Assembly (NCBI GenBank): GCA_030831315.1
Contig: JAURLI010000025.1
Location: 1 to 51,889 of the forward strand
Direction of reading: 5' to 3'
DNA from: Alphaproteobacteria bacterium
Lineage (GTDB): Bacteria > Pseudomonadota > Alphaproteobacteria > SMXQ01
DNA length: 51,889 bases
Part shown: in pieces, positions 26,729 to 35,964 of the stretch
Layout: the number at the start of each line of letters is the position of its first letter
Numbering within the stretch: position 1 is the stretch's first letter
The notes under the pieces: model-generated
Told to the model about the DNA's origin: nothing
What the model saw: the letters and a program-made list of their open reading frames with translations, nothing else
The model's database searches: none
Program-made: the position numbers and the translations under genes

Positions 26729-27415
26729 ATGTGTGGCCGCTATGCGCTGACGTCTCCACCCGAGGCGCTGGCGAAGCTGTTCGCGGCCATTGGTGCGCTT
26801 CCCAATTTTCCGCGCCGCTACAACGCGGCGCCGTCGCAGGCTTTGCCTATTGTCAGGCGGACGCCGCGCCCGGGGCGGGAATTGGCCCTTGCCCGCTGGG
26901 GCCTGATTCCGTCCTGGTCGAAGGGTCCCGACAGCCGCTTTTCCATGATCAATGCGCGGGCCGAAACCGTGGCCGAGAAGCCCGCATACCGGGGCGCCTT
27001 CCGCCATCGGCCCTGCCTCGTGCCCGCCAACGGATTTTTCGAATGGCAGGCGGCGAAGGGCGGCAAGCAGCCTTATTACTTTTCCCTGAAGTCGGGGGAG
27101 CCCTTCGCTTTCGCCGGCCTCTGGGAACATTGGATCGGGGCCGGCGGCGATGAAATCGAATCCTTCACGATCATCGTGACCGATGCCAACGATTGCGTGG
27201 CGCCCGTTCATCAGCGCATGCCCGTTATTCTGCATATGCAAGATCATGCTCGCTGGCTGGGCGAAGATGATGCCCCCACGCGCGAGCGGCTGGCCCTGCT
27301 TCGCCCCTTGCCTGCCGACGAAATGCAGTGCTGGCCGGTATCGAAGAAAGTGAATTCCCCCGCCAACGATTCGCCCGACCTTCTGGAGGCCGAGGCCGAT
27401 CTCCTGGGGCCCTGA
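26729..27415 (+). CDS. SRAP (HMCES/YedK) domain protein
   Basis: A 228-residue protein that shields abasic sites in single-stranded DNA by a covalent link through its N-terminal Cys. Cys2 is present ('MCGRYALTSPPEALA'), as are 'RYNAAPSQALPIVR', the catalytic Glu in 'PANGFFEWQ' and His in 'PVHQRMPVIL'. The start is seven bases after the hydrolase stop. Length and motifs are all normal. Confidence 0.93.
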   Translation: MCGRYALTSPPEALAKLFAAIGALPNFPRRYNAAPSQALPIVRRTPRPGRELALARWGLIPSWSKGPDSRFSMINARAETVAEKPAYRGAFRHRPCLVPANGFFEWQAAKGGKQPYYFSLKSGEPFAFAGLWEHWIGAGGDEIESFTIIVTDANDCVAPVHQRMPVILHMQDHARWLGEDDAPTRERLALLRPLPADEMQCWPVSKKVNSPANDSPDLLEAEADLLGP

Positions 27416-27520
27416 TCATCTCCTCACGAACTCGTGTGGCGGCGTGATTCGCCTTTACGGCGGGGCTGCGTATGCTCCCTTCATGTTTTCCCCCGACAGG
27501 TGAAGCGAGGAGCATATCCG

Positions 27521-28000
27521 ATGAAGAAAATCCATTTTCCCCTGCGTGCGGCCGGAACGGCTGCCGCTCTCGCGTTGGCGCTCGTGGCGAATTCGCCGGT
27601 GCAAGCGGCGGAGGACGCCAAGGTGATTACCCTGACCCAGACGGGCTGCCAGTTCGTTGAATCCGAAGGCGGCATCGACCACGGATTCAAGACCAGCTCG
27701 GCGAAGGATTGCGAGGCAATCAACGCCAAGTCGGGCAAGGACCGTCTGGCCAAGGCGAAGCCTCTGGTGCTGACGCCGGGAAAATACGTATTCCGGGTGA
27801 CCAACAAGAACGTGCCTTACGGGCTCGGTTTCTGGCTGCGGGGCACGGGCCTCGGCCGCGTGACCTTGCCGGGCGTGTCCGGCGGCGGTTTGAATACCGG
27901 CGTCACACAGGATTACGTCGTGGACCTGAAGCCCGGCGAATACGTTTATTCCTGCCCCCTCAATCCGACGCCCGATTACCCGCTCGTCGTCAAGGGCTGA
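27521..28000 (+). CDS. Secreted cupredoxin-like protein
   Basis: A 159-residue protein with a cleavable signal peptide ('AAALALALVANSPVQA' then 'AED') and a probable beta-sandwich. 'LVLTPGKYVFRVTNKNVPYG' and 'DLKPGEYVYSCPLNPTPDYP' resemble cupredoxin strands. The usual His/Met ligands around the C-terminal Cys are missing, so copper binding is uncertain. A GAGGAG ribosome binding site stands before the ATG. I do not recognise a named family. Confidence 0.6.
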   Translation: MKKIHFPLRAAGTAAALALALVANSPVQAAEDAKVITLTQTGCQFVESEGGIDHGFKTSSAKDCEAINAKSGKDRLAKAKPLVLTPGKYVFRVTNKNVPYGLGFWLRGTGLGRVTLPGVSGGGLNTGVTQDYVVDLKPGEYVYSCPLNPTPDYPLVVKG

Positions 28001-28007
28001 GGAAGTC

Positions 28008-29147
28008 TCAGGCAGCGATCATGCGGCGCAGGAACGCGCTGCATGATCGTAACTGGTCCAGAGTAACGAATTCGTCGGGCCGATGCGCCTGACGGATATC
28101 GCCCGGCCCACAGACGATCGTTGGAACACCGGCCCGTTGGTACAGGCCGGCTTCCGTTGCGAAGCTGACGACATTGCAATGATTGGCGCCGGTGACGGCC
28201 AGTGCACGGGCCGTGTCCTCGTCTTCGCCTTCCGGGGCGAGGGCAGGGATGCAGGACTGTGCATCGAGGCGGATATCTGTGTCGGCGGCAATATTGCGCA
28301 TTTCGCCGACAAGAAGGGTTTGCGCAAAGGCTTCGATTTCGCGCTGCAGCGCCGCCGGATCCTGCCCGGGCAGGTTGCGGATTTCAACTTCGAAGCGGCA
28401 GTCGCGCGGAACGATATTGCGCGCAATTCCCCCCGATATCTGTCCCGTGTGAATGGTCGTGAAGGGGGGATCGAAGCGGGCATCGAGCGGGCCACCCGTA
28501 AGGCGTTTCTGCATGGCGCGTAGCCGCACGATGATTTCGGAAGCTATTTCGACCGCATTGACGCCGCGGTCGTTGTGGGCGGAGTGGCCACCCGTGCCGC
28601 GAACCGAGCAATCGAGGGACAGCTTGCCCTTGTGTCCGTTGACGACCGCCATCGACGTCGGTTCGCCGACGATGCAGAAACGCGGGCGGTATGGAAGCCC
28701 GGCGATCATGCCGGCAAGTTGAGCCGCGCCGAAACAGCCCACTTCCTCGTCATAGGTGAGAGCCAGATGCACGGGGTGATCACGTTTTAAGGCTGCCAGT
28801 TCCGGAATGAGCGACAGGGCGACGGCGATAAAGCCCTTCATGTCGGAGGTGCCGCGTCCATAGATGGCATCATTCTTCGCGGTGGCGCGGAAGGGGTCGG
28901 AGGTCCAGTCCTGGCCTTCGGTCGGGACGACGTCTGTATGCCCGGCGAGGAGAAATCCGCCCGACCGTTCGGGGCCGACGGTCGCGAACAGGTTCGATTT
29001 TGTTCCCTCGGGGTTGTGGGTGAGGGTGCAGCGCGCCCCTAAGCCATCAAGATAGTCGGCAACAAAGTCGATCAAGGCGCGATTCGACTTCCGGCTGACC
29101 GTGTCGAATCCGATGAGGCGGGAGAGGAGTTCGACGACGTCGGGCAT
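28008..29147 (-). CDS. argE: Acetylornithine deacetylase (M20 peptidase family)
   Basis: Releases ornithine from N-acetylornithine in arginine synthesis. The 379-residue product shows the M20 metal-binding residues: His/Asp in 'LLAGHTDVVP', Asp in 'YGRGTSDMKGFIAVAL', Glu pair in 'LTYDEEVGCFGA' and Glu in 'CIVGEPTSM'. The dimerisation domain ('GTGGHSAH') is present. ArgE and related M20 deacylases are close, so succinyl-diaminopimelate desuccinylase is a less likely alternative. It starts four bases after nadK, suggesting one transcript. Confidence 0.87.
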   Translation of the reverse strand: MPDVVELLSRLIGFDTVSRKSNRALIDFVADYLDGLGARCTLTHNPEGTKSNLFATVGPERSGGFLLAGHTDVVPTEGQDWTSDPFRATAKNDAIYGRGTSDMKGFIAVALSLIPELAALKRDHPVHLALTYDEEVGCFGAAQLAGMIAGLPYRPRFCIVGEPTSMAVVNGHKGKLSLDCSVRGTGGHSAHNDRGVNAVEIASEIIVRLRAMQKRLTGGPLDARFDPPFTTIHTGQISGGIARNIVPRDCRFEVEIRNLPGQDPAALQREIEAFAQTLLVGEMRNIAADTDIRLDAQSCIPALAPEGEDEDTARALAVTGANHCNVVSFATEAGLYQRAGVPTIVCGPGDIRQAHRPDEFVTLDQLRSCSAFLRRMIAA

Positions 29148-29151
29148 GTGA

Positions 29152-29919
29152 CTAGGGCAGGAACTGCTCGCGAACGATGCGTTCTTCGAGGTTGTGCTCC
29201 GCGTCGAACAGGAGCGTCAGGCTGTGGGCCGTGTCCTCGGTGATTTCGACGGATTTCACGTCACGGACCTCGGTATAGTCGGCGACAGCGCTGACAGGAC
29301 GCTTTTCGGCCTCGAGAATTTCGAAGGTCACGTGCGCGCTGGATGGCAGCAGGGCTCCACGCCAGCGGCGTGGCCGGAAGGCGCTGATCGGGGTCAGCGC
29401 GACGAGATTTGATCCGATCGGGATGATCGGCCCATGGGCAGAAAGATTGTAGGCGGTGCTGCCCGCGGGCGTTGCCACGAGGACGCCGTCGCAGATCAAC
29501 TCTTCAAGCCGGGTGACGCCGTCGACCTTGATGCGGATCTTCGCCGCCTGACGGGTCTGGCGCAGAAGCGACACCTCGTTGATGGCCAGCGCCCGGCTCA
29601 CTTTCCCGTCGACGGTTTCGACAGCCATGTTCAGGGGGCGAAGATGGACCTTTTGCGCTTCGGCGAGGCGCTTGGGCAGGGCGTCCTGTTCGTAGTTATT
29701 CATCAGGAACCCGACCGAGCCACGGTGCATCCCGTAGACAGGCACTTTTCTGTCCATGAAGCGGTGAAGGGTTTCGAGCATGAAGCCATCGCCACCAAGC
29801 GCGACAATGACGTCGGCATCGTCGGCGTTGGCGTTGCCGTAAAGCGCAACAAGCCGTGCCGCAGCATCCCGTGCCGCGGGCACATCGGCCGAGAGGAACG
29901 CTATTCTCCCGTAGGCCAT
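29152..29919 (-). CDS. nadK: NAD kinase
   Basis: Phosphorylates NAD+ to NADP+. The 255-residue product has the diagnostic '[19 protein letters not shown]' and '[12 protein letters not shown]' motifs. The conserved '[20 protein letters not shown]' region lies in the C-terminal beta domain. The length is as usual for the short alphaproteobacterial form. It is the promoter-proximal gene of the nadK-argE pair. Confidence 0.95.
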   Translation of the reverse strand: MAYGRIAFLSADVPAARDAAARLVALYGNANADDADVIVALGGDGFMLETLHRFMDRKVPVYGMHRGSVGFLMNNYEQDALPKRLAEAQKVHLRPLNMAVETVDGKVSRALAINEVSLLRQTRQAAKIRIKVDGVTRLEELICDGVLVATPAGSTAYNLSAHGPIIPIGSNLVALTPISAFRPRRWRGALLPSSAHVTFEILEAEKRPVSAVADYTEVRDVKSVEITEDTAHSLTLLFDAEHNLEERIVREQFLP

Positions 29920-29997
29920 GACTTGGGATCCTTCGCACGTCGTTGGGATGCGGCGCGATTATAGTCAAGTAGGGGCATATCGCCAGCCGGAAGGCCT

Positions 29998-31872
29998 CTA
30001 GCCGCCCGAGGCCGCCCGGGTGAGGAGGTCGCGGATTTCCGCATTGCCGATCTTGGCGGCGTAATCTCGGGCGGTCAGGCCCTTGGCGTCGCGAATTTTA
30101 TGGTCAGCCTTGTTGGCAAGAAGGGCCCGAACGGCCTTGCCATGGCCGTTCCAGGCCGCGCGCATCAAAGCGGTCAGCCCCTCGTTATCCTGCTCGTTAA
30201 CCGGGGCGCCGGCCTTGACCAGATTTTCAATGACGCCCGAATGGCCGTTGATGGCGGCCCACATGACGGCGGTTTTCTTCGTATTGTCGGTCGCCGAAAG
30301 GTTGGCGCCGTTGTCGATCAGCGATTTGACGATGCGGGGATAGCCGCGCCAAGCGGCTTCGATGACCGCGGTGCGGCCGTCGAGGTCGGGGCTGTCGGCA
30401 TCCGCGCCCTGCGCCAGAAGTACATGCACGGACTCCACGTCGCCGAGGGCCGCGGCGATGCGCAGTCGCTCGCTGAGCTCTGTCTTCGATGCTTTTTTCA
30501 GATCGCCACCGTGAACCATCACCAGGACCTGGTGCAGTTGGTAGCTGCGCTTGCGTGCTTCTATCGTATCGCGTGGCGCCATCAGCTTTTCCAGCTTCGG
30601 CACGGCTTCCGTTGCGGCTCGGTTGCCCTGATCCGCGGCCACGGACAACCATGTCTGTGCTTCGGCGAGATTGCGTTCCATGCCGCGTCCCTCTGCCGCC
30701 ATCATGCCCAGCGTAAGCTGGGCGGGCAGGAACCCGCTGATCGCGGCGCGGTTCAGCAGGGTGACGGCCTTCTTTTCGTCCCGCGGCACGCCTTCCCCCG
30801 TCAGGTACATTTCGGCAAGGGTAAATTGCGCGTGCGCGTAACCCTCTTCCGCGCGCTCTTCCATTCGTTTTGCTGATTGCTCAAGCGCCGGACTGCTCTT
30901 CGGCGCCCCATTCTGTTGCGTCAGGGATTCGCGCAGGGACTTGAGACGCGGGATTTTTTCCGCCATTTCGGAAATGACGGCCGAAATTTGCTCGGGTACG
31001 CTTCCGGCGGCCGGGCGCGAGGCGGAGATCGATGGCACGGTTGCCATTTGGGCCGACCTTGATGCCGCCCCCGGGTTTGCGGGCGTTGGCGGAAGGGAAG
31101 TGGCGGGTGCAGAGTCTTGAGGCGGCGGCCCGGGCGGCATCCCCGGACGCGGCACCTCGCCAGCCGCGGGGGCCTGGAATGCTTGTTGTTGCGAGGGCGG
31201 GTTCTGGGGGATGTTCGTCGTCGGCAGTTTTGCCGCTTGCCCACTTTCCTTGGCCTTCAGTTGCGTCGACTTTGCTGATTTGCCGACCCCATTTTGCTCG
31301 ATCTCCCGACCACGATCGATGGCAGCGGCGTCATCCTCGCCAGGGTCGCGCGTGGTTGTTTTTCCGTCCGTTCCTTCCGCATGGGGACTGACGTCAGTAA
31401 CGACGTTAATTCTCCCCTTTTTTTTCGGCTCGGGAGGCTTCGGCTTTTCCTGAAGCTTCTTGGGCGAAGGTTTTTCGTCCTCTTGTTTGTTGATGGCAGC
31501 AGGTTTTTCGGCAAGACCGTTTGCGGGACTCTCCGTTACCTGAGCAATCACCGTACTTCTGTCCGAAGGATCTTTATCCTGGGCGTCTTTCTCCGGGCTG
31601 ATCTGGCTCCGGTCGGTTTTTTTCTGATCCGATGTGACGTCTTCAGATTGATCGTCGGTCGCGGCGGCTTTTTTCGCATCGGACGATTCTTGAGGTTTTG
31701 CCTGCTTTTTTGAAATTTCGTCCGCTTCTTTATCGCTCATGACGACGACGCGAACCGGAACCTCTTCCTTGTCCCATATGGGCAGCAGAAAGGTGAGGCT
31801 GGGCAGGCCGAACAAAATCAGCAGCGCAATTCCCACATGCATGACCGCCGAGTAGGTGCTGCCGCGTATCAT
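29998..31872 (-). CDS. TolA-like membrane protein with Sel1 and ankyrin repeats
   Basis: A 624-residue protein of unusual build. Residues about 1-30 form one membrane segment ('VGIALLILFGLPSLTFLLP') like the anchor of TolA/TonB proteins. About 45-300 are low-complexity, rich in Lys, Glu, Pro and Ser. About 340-425 hold two Sel1-type repeats ('AQFTLAEMYLTGEGVPRDEK', 'AQLTLGMMAAEGRGMERN'). About 455-615 hold four or so ankyrin repeats ('DGRTAVIEAAWRGYPRIV', 'KKTAVMWAAINGHSGVIENL', 'GLTALMRAAWNGHGKAVR'). The repeats should lie in the periplasm. I know no named family; a scaffold role is a guess from the build. Confidence 0.75.
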   Translation of the reverse strand: MIRGSTYSAVMHVGIALLILFGLPSLTFLLPIWDKEEVPVRVVVMSDKEADEISKKQAKPQESSDAKKAAATDDQSEDVTSDQKKTDRSQISPEKDAQDKDPSDRSTVIAQVTESPANGLAEKPAAINKQEDEKPSPKKLQEKPKPPEPKKKGRINVVTDVSPHAEGTDGKTTTRDPGEDDAAAIDRGREIEQNGVGKSAKSTQLKAKESGQAAKLPTTNIPQNPPSQQQAFQAPAAGEVPRPGMPPGPPPQDSAPATSLPPTPANPGAASRSAQMATVPSISASRPAAGSVPEQISAVISEMAEKIPRLKSLRESLTQQNGAPKSSPALEQSAKRMEERAEEGYAHAQFTLAEMYLTGEGVPRDEKKAVTLLNRAAISGFLPAQLTLGMMAAEGRGMERNLAEAQTWLSVAADQGNRAATEAVPKLEKLMAPRDTIEARKRSYQLHQVLVMVHGGDLKKASKTELSERLRIAAALGDVESVHVLLAQGADADSPDLDGRTAVIEAAWRGYPRIVKSLIDNGANLSATDNTKKTAVMWAAINGHSGVIENLVKAGAPVNEQDNEGLTALMRAAWNGHGKAVRALLANKADHKIRDAKGLTARDYAAKIGNAEIRDLLTRAASGG

Positions 31873-31902
31873 GCCGTGGTCGTCCGTCGATTTCTGCCGT
31901 GG

Positions 31903-32976
31903 TTATCGGGGCGGTATGACCGCCACGCATTTGTTCGAATTCATCAGGTAGCTTTCCATCAGCTCGCAATATTCGGGCTTCTGGCCAAGCTCATGCATGG
32001 CGCCGATCATCGGCAGCCAGTTGACCAGTTCATGCTGGCCCGCATCTTCCAGCGTAGGGATGGAAAGCCCGCGCCACTTTTCGTAGTCGCCTGCGGCAAG
32101 TTCGCCATGGCGTAACCGATCGGAATCCATGTCCGGATAGAGGAAGAAATTTTTTTCAGTCAGGAAGCCATGGGAAAAGCTTGCTGTCGCGACAAGGGCG
32201 AGGCGCCATGGCGATTCCGAAAGAATTTTTCCGATCGTCCGGCCGAGGTCGAAGCAGCGCCGCGGCGAAGGTGCCGGCGGGTCCGGGTTGCGCTGCATGG
32301 CGCCCTGGGTGGCCTTGTTGACGAGGCCACCCTTGGCGCGAATGAGCGCAGAGCCGTAGGCGTTGATCGCGAACGGGATAACCGGATAGGGCCAGCCCGA
32401 CCGCCGATGGTCGAGAAACATCAGCGTGTTCGTAAACGCGTGACCCAGGTAATCCTGATGGGGCAGCTTGTAGCTGTAGGACGGCTCGAAATCGTTTTCT
32501 AGAAGCGCATTGAGCAGGAAACGGGCGATGTCCCCGGCGCCCGGTGTCTTCAGGATCATGTCAAAGGGGTCGTTCCAAACGTTGGGTGTGTCTCCGCCCA
32601 GGCCGCGCGCGCGCAAATACGGCTTCGAGAGAAACTCGTCGGCAACGAAGACGCAGTAAGGCGGAACAAGATCCTCGCGGAAACATTCGTACTGGTCATC
32701 GCCGAAAACGATCACCGCGTCGGGACGGAAATCGTCGAGTGCCTTGCGAACGCGATCAAGGCCATTGAAATATTGCTCCCTGTGGCGGCTGGCGAAACTG
32801 GCACCTTCGTCGTTGCCCCATTCTTCCCGCATGCCTTCGGGCCACTTGGAAGGATGATCGAGGCTGGGGGGAAGCGAGCCGTCCTCCAGGCGCGCCTTCG
32901 CACGGCCCGACATTTCCTCGTCGGAAAACATGAACCCGCCGAAGTGGCTCAGGCCCAGTCCCAGAATTTCAGCCAA
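31903..32976 (-). CDS. LigB-type class III extradiol dioxygenase family protein
   Basis: A 357-residue protein resembling the catalytic beta subunit of protocatechuate 4,5-dioxygenase-like enzymes. N-terminal 'LGLGLSHFGGFMFSDEEMS' offers an iron-ligand His. 'PDAVIVFGDDQYECF', 'PHQDYLGHAF' and 'LALVATASFSHGF' follow the family order. No LigA-like small subunit or other aromatic catabolic gene is near, so the substrate is open. It lies 20 bp after moaA on the same strand. Confidence 0.75.
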   Translation of the reverse strand: MAEILGLGLSHFGGFMFSDEEMSGRAKARLEDGSLPPSLDHPSKWPEGMREEWGNDEGASFASRHREQYFNGLDRVRKALDDFRPDAVIVFGDDQYECFREDLVPPYCVFVADEFLSKPYLRARGLGGDTPNVWNDPFDMILKTPGAGDIARFLLNALLENDFEPSYSYKLPHQDYLGHAFTNTLMFLDHRRSGWPYPVIPFAINAYGSALIRAKGGLVNKATQGAMQRNPDPPAPSPRRCFDLGRTIGKILSESPWRLALVATASFSHGFLTEKNFFLYPDMDSDRLRHGELAAGDYEKWRGLSIPTLEDAGQHELVNWLPMIGAMHELGQKPEYCELMESYLMNSNKCVAVIPPR

Positions 32977-32996
32977 CGCAGATTACTCCCGGTTAA

Positions 32997-33986
32997 TCAG
33001 CCGCCGGTCACGCTCATGTGCCGTGCAAGAGCGGGGCGCTTGTTGCGCCGATCGATAATGAAATCATGCCCCTTGGGCTTGCGGGCGATGGCTTCGCGAA
33101 TGGCATCGAGAAGCGCCGTATCGTCGGCGCCAGCGCGCAGCGGTATTCTGAGGTCAGCCGCGTCTTCCTGACCGAGGCACATGAACAGGGTGCCGGTGCA
33201 GGTCAGGCGCACGCGATTGCAGCTTTCGCAGAAATTGTGGGTAAGCGGGGTGATGAAACCGAGATAGCGGCCTGTTTCAGCGACCCGGACATATCGGGCG
33301 GGGCCGCCTGTGCGATGCTCGCTGTCTTCCAGCGTCCACCGGCGCTCAAGATTGGCGCGGACGAGCGAAAGCGGAAGATACTGGTCAGTGCGATCGCCAG
33401 TGATATCGCCAAGCGGCATGGTTTCGATCAGCGTCATGTCGAAACCGCGTTCGCCGCACCACCGGATCATGGCGTCGTATTCGTCCTCGTTGACGCCTTT
33501 GAGTGCGACGACGTTGACTTTGACCGACAGGCCGGCCTCGCGGGCAGCTTCGACGCCGGCCAACACTTTGTCGAGATCGCCCCAGCGGGTAATCGCGCGG
33601 AACTTTTCGCGATCAAGGGTATCGAGGGATACGTTGATGCGCCGGACACCAATACGCGCCAGGTCGGCCGCATAACGCGACAGTTGGGAACCGTTGGTCG
33701 TGATCGTCAATTCCTCGAGGTCACCCGTTTTCAGGTGCCGCGACAGGTTCTCCAGCAGCTGCATGATGTTTTTGCGCACCAAGGGCTCGCCGCCGGTGAT
33801 CCTGAGCTTGCGCACCCCAAGGGTGACGAACGCGCTGCAAAGGCAGTTGAGTTCCTCAAGGGTCAGAACTTCTGCCTTGGGGAGAAAGTCCATGTCCTCC
33901 GCCATGCAATAGACGCAGCGGAAGTCGCAGCGGTCGGTAACCGACACGCGCAAATAAGAAATATGGCGTCCAAACGGGTCAATCAT
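32997..33986 (-). CDS. moaA: GTP 3',8-cyclase MoaA
   Basis: Radical SAM enzyme of the first step of molybdenum cofactor synthesis. The 329-residue product has the N-terminal cluster motif C-x3-C-x2-C in '[14 protein letters not shown]', '[12 protein letters not shown]', and the second cluster motif starting '[13 protein letters not shown]' with a further Cys 13 residues on. It ends in the Gly-Gly pair needed for activity. The start is ATG 33986. Upstream, the same frame runs without stop into a damaged histidine kinase; I treat that as a frameshift artefact of the kinase, not as a fusion. Confidence 0.95.
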   Translation of the reverse strand: MIDPFGRHISYLRVSVTDRCDFRCVYCMAEDMDFLPKAEVLTLEELNCLCSAFVTLGVRKLRITGGEPLVRKNIMQLLENLSRHLKTGDLEELTITTNGSQLSRYAADLARIGVRRINVSLDTLDREKFRAITRWGDLDKVLAGVEAAREAGLSVKVNVVALKGVNEDEYDAMIRWCGERGFDMTLIETMPLGDITGDRTDQYLPLSLVRANLERRWTLEDSEHRTGGPARYVRVAETGRYLGFITPLTHNFCESCNRVRLTCTGTLFMCLGQEDAADLRIPLRAGADDTALLDAIREAIARKPKGHDFIIDRRNKRPALARHMSVTGG

Positions 33987-34035
33987 TGGTGATCCATACG
34001 CGATCTTGTGACGGTGGGTCCCTGTTAGGGCCTTT

Positions 34036-34064
34036 ATTATAAGGCCTAGCCCCCTCGACCACAA
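34036..34064 (-). promoter_or_regulatory. Promoter candidate for moaA
   Basis: On the minus strand: TTGTGG (34064-34059), 17 bp spacer, perfect TATAAT (34041-34036). It predicts a leader of about 43 nt. Its presence supports moaA as an independent transcription unit. Confidence 0.5.
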
Positions 34065-34117
34065 AGTCCCTTTGGAACCCCGTGGTGGCCAGAGGGCCCG
34101 AAAAAAAACGATATTTT

Positions 34118-35759
34118 TCAGGCAGTTCTTTCGGTGGATTCCCCAGGAAGGGTAAGGGTAAAAACGGGAACCCTTGCCCTGAATGCTGGTGACGGCCAGA
34201 TCACCCCCCATCAGCCGGGCGAGATGCCGGGAAATGCTGAGCCCGAGGCCCGTTCCGGCACCGCCACGGCTGGGGACATTTTGCTCGACCTGGTAGAACT
34301 TTTCGAAGATGCGGGGAAGCTTGTCCGAGGGAATGCCGATGCCGATGTCCCACACCGTAATTGCCACCATATTTTCCGGGCGGGTCTCGACATCGATGCC
34401 GATCTTGCCTTTGGCGGGGGTGAATTTCATCGCATTGCCGATGAGGTTGATCAGGATTTGACGTGCTCGCAGGTGGTCGCAATAGACCATGTGGTCCGTT
34501 TTCGGGAGCAGCCCGGAGAGGTCAAGCTCATTGGCATGAGCGCCCGGATCGGCAAGCTGGACCGCTTCTTCGATCAGGTGTTCTACCGCTTCCTTGTTGG
34601 GATGAATTGTCGGGCTTGGCTGATCAAGGCTCGCCATGTCCAGCAGACTGGTGATGATGCCCATCAGATGGCGACTGGCGGTATGAATATTCTCAAAATA
34701 GCTGGCATAGGGACCGACTATCGGTCCATGTACCTGATGAATCGCTGCATCGGAAAAACCGATGATGCTGTTGAGCGGCGTCTTCAACTCGTGGCTCATC
34801 ATCGCGAGGAACTCGAGCTTTGTGCTCTCTGAAACCTTCGCGTGGTCGAGCGAAATTCTCAGTTCTTCATTGCGCCGGCGCAATTCGGCATAGGTGTCCT
34901 CGAGACGTGCTTTCGAGGCCTCGATAATTTTCTGGCTTTGAACCCGCAACGTGATGTCCGTGCCAGTCCCCCTGTAGCCTCGAAAAATACCGCTGTCGTC
35001 ATCGAATACCAGTACTGCGCTCAGATGGACGTGGCGCTCCTCGCCGTTTCTCAATTTCAGAACGAAATGTCACCCCCGAAATGGTGCGCGCAGTTCCATA
35101 TCCTTTCAGGTTTTGGATGCGAGCGGATCCTCGCTCGTGAAGCCGCCCATCGCAAACAGGTGGCGGCCTGAAAGGGTGTGAGGCGGCTCACCCAGATTTT
35201 CGGAAATCCGGGGCGACACGAAATTGAGATTGTAATTATGGTCGATTGCCCAAACCCAGTCCGATGAAGATCGGAAGATATCCTGAAACCAGATTTCGAT
35301 ATGCGCCGCGTTCTGTGCGGTTTCCACCTGGCGCGTGGTTTCTTCGTATACGCCGCCGAAGCCAAGTAGCGTCCCCTGGTCGCTGTAGATCGGAAAATGG
35401 GCCGATGAAAAATGACGTTGGCTACCCTGGTCGTCGAAGCACTCCGATCGCTTGATTTCTCCACTAGCTGTCCTAGTACTTTCGATCAGTTCGACCAGTG
35501 AGCCTGAGTTATCCAGGAATTTTTTGGAAAGTTGGGTAAAGCTCTCGCTGCAACACAGCAAGGCGCCTGTTTCATCGGTCACGTAAAAGGGCTGGGTCTT
35601 CCGGAAAGGCTGGTGCAGCAGCCCCCGAATTTCCGGGGCTGGATTTTCGGGGATCTGGGAAGTTTCGGCGAGGCGGGCGGATTCCGAACCTGTCGGGCGG
35701 TCAGGTTTTTCCGCCGTTCCGAAACGCAGATCGCGGAGCGACACTTCCTCGGCACTCAT
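34118..35759 (-). pseudogene. PAS-domain sensor histidine kinase, broken by two stops and a frameshift
   Basis: Reading from ATG 35759 the frame encodes an N-terminal region, a PAS domain ('IFRSSSDWVWAIDHNYNLNF'), then HisKA ('[20 protein letters not shown]') and HATPase ('[12 protein letters not shown]', '[18 protein letters not shown]', '[15 protein letters not shown]'). Two in-frame TGA codons (35106-35108 and 35070-35072) interrupt the PAS domain where Trp would fit. Near the end a run of five A on the plus strand (34160-34164) shifts the frame. With four, the protein would end normally at 34118 after '..[13 protein letters not shown]'. The kinase resembles the PleC/DivJ kind only in general form. 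Confidence 0.85.
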
Positions 35760-35964
35760 TGTCTTGACGATCTCCCCGAAGGGCCCGATCTCTTGGTGGG
35801 CGCCAGACGGACGCGGACGCGCGTGGTGACTATTTTTAGTTAGGAAAGATTTGAGTAAAATATCCTATTCGGGGTTAAACTGGTCCAGCCCCCGGAGGCC
35901 ATAAAATCTCGCAGTTTTGTTAACCTTTACGCCGGCCATGGGGTGGCGTTTCCTATGGAATTTC

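Noticed and set aside
32997-35054. A continuous frame that would fuse a histidine kinase to MoaA
   Set aside because: MoaA has its own start and promoter, and the kinase regains a normal end at 34118 if one base is removed from an A-run. The linker between them has no domain sense, so the frame is a frameshift accident.
35070-35108. Reading the two TGA codons as tryptophan or selenocysteine
   Set aside because: Neighbouring genes end normally at TGA, no selenocysteine insertion element is visible, and other genes nearby carry TAA and TAG stops as well. Decay is the simpler reading.
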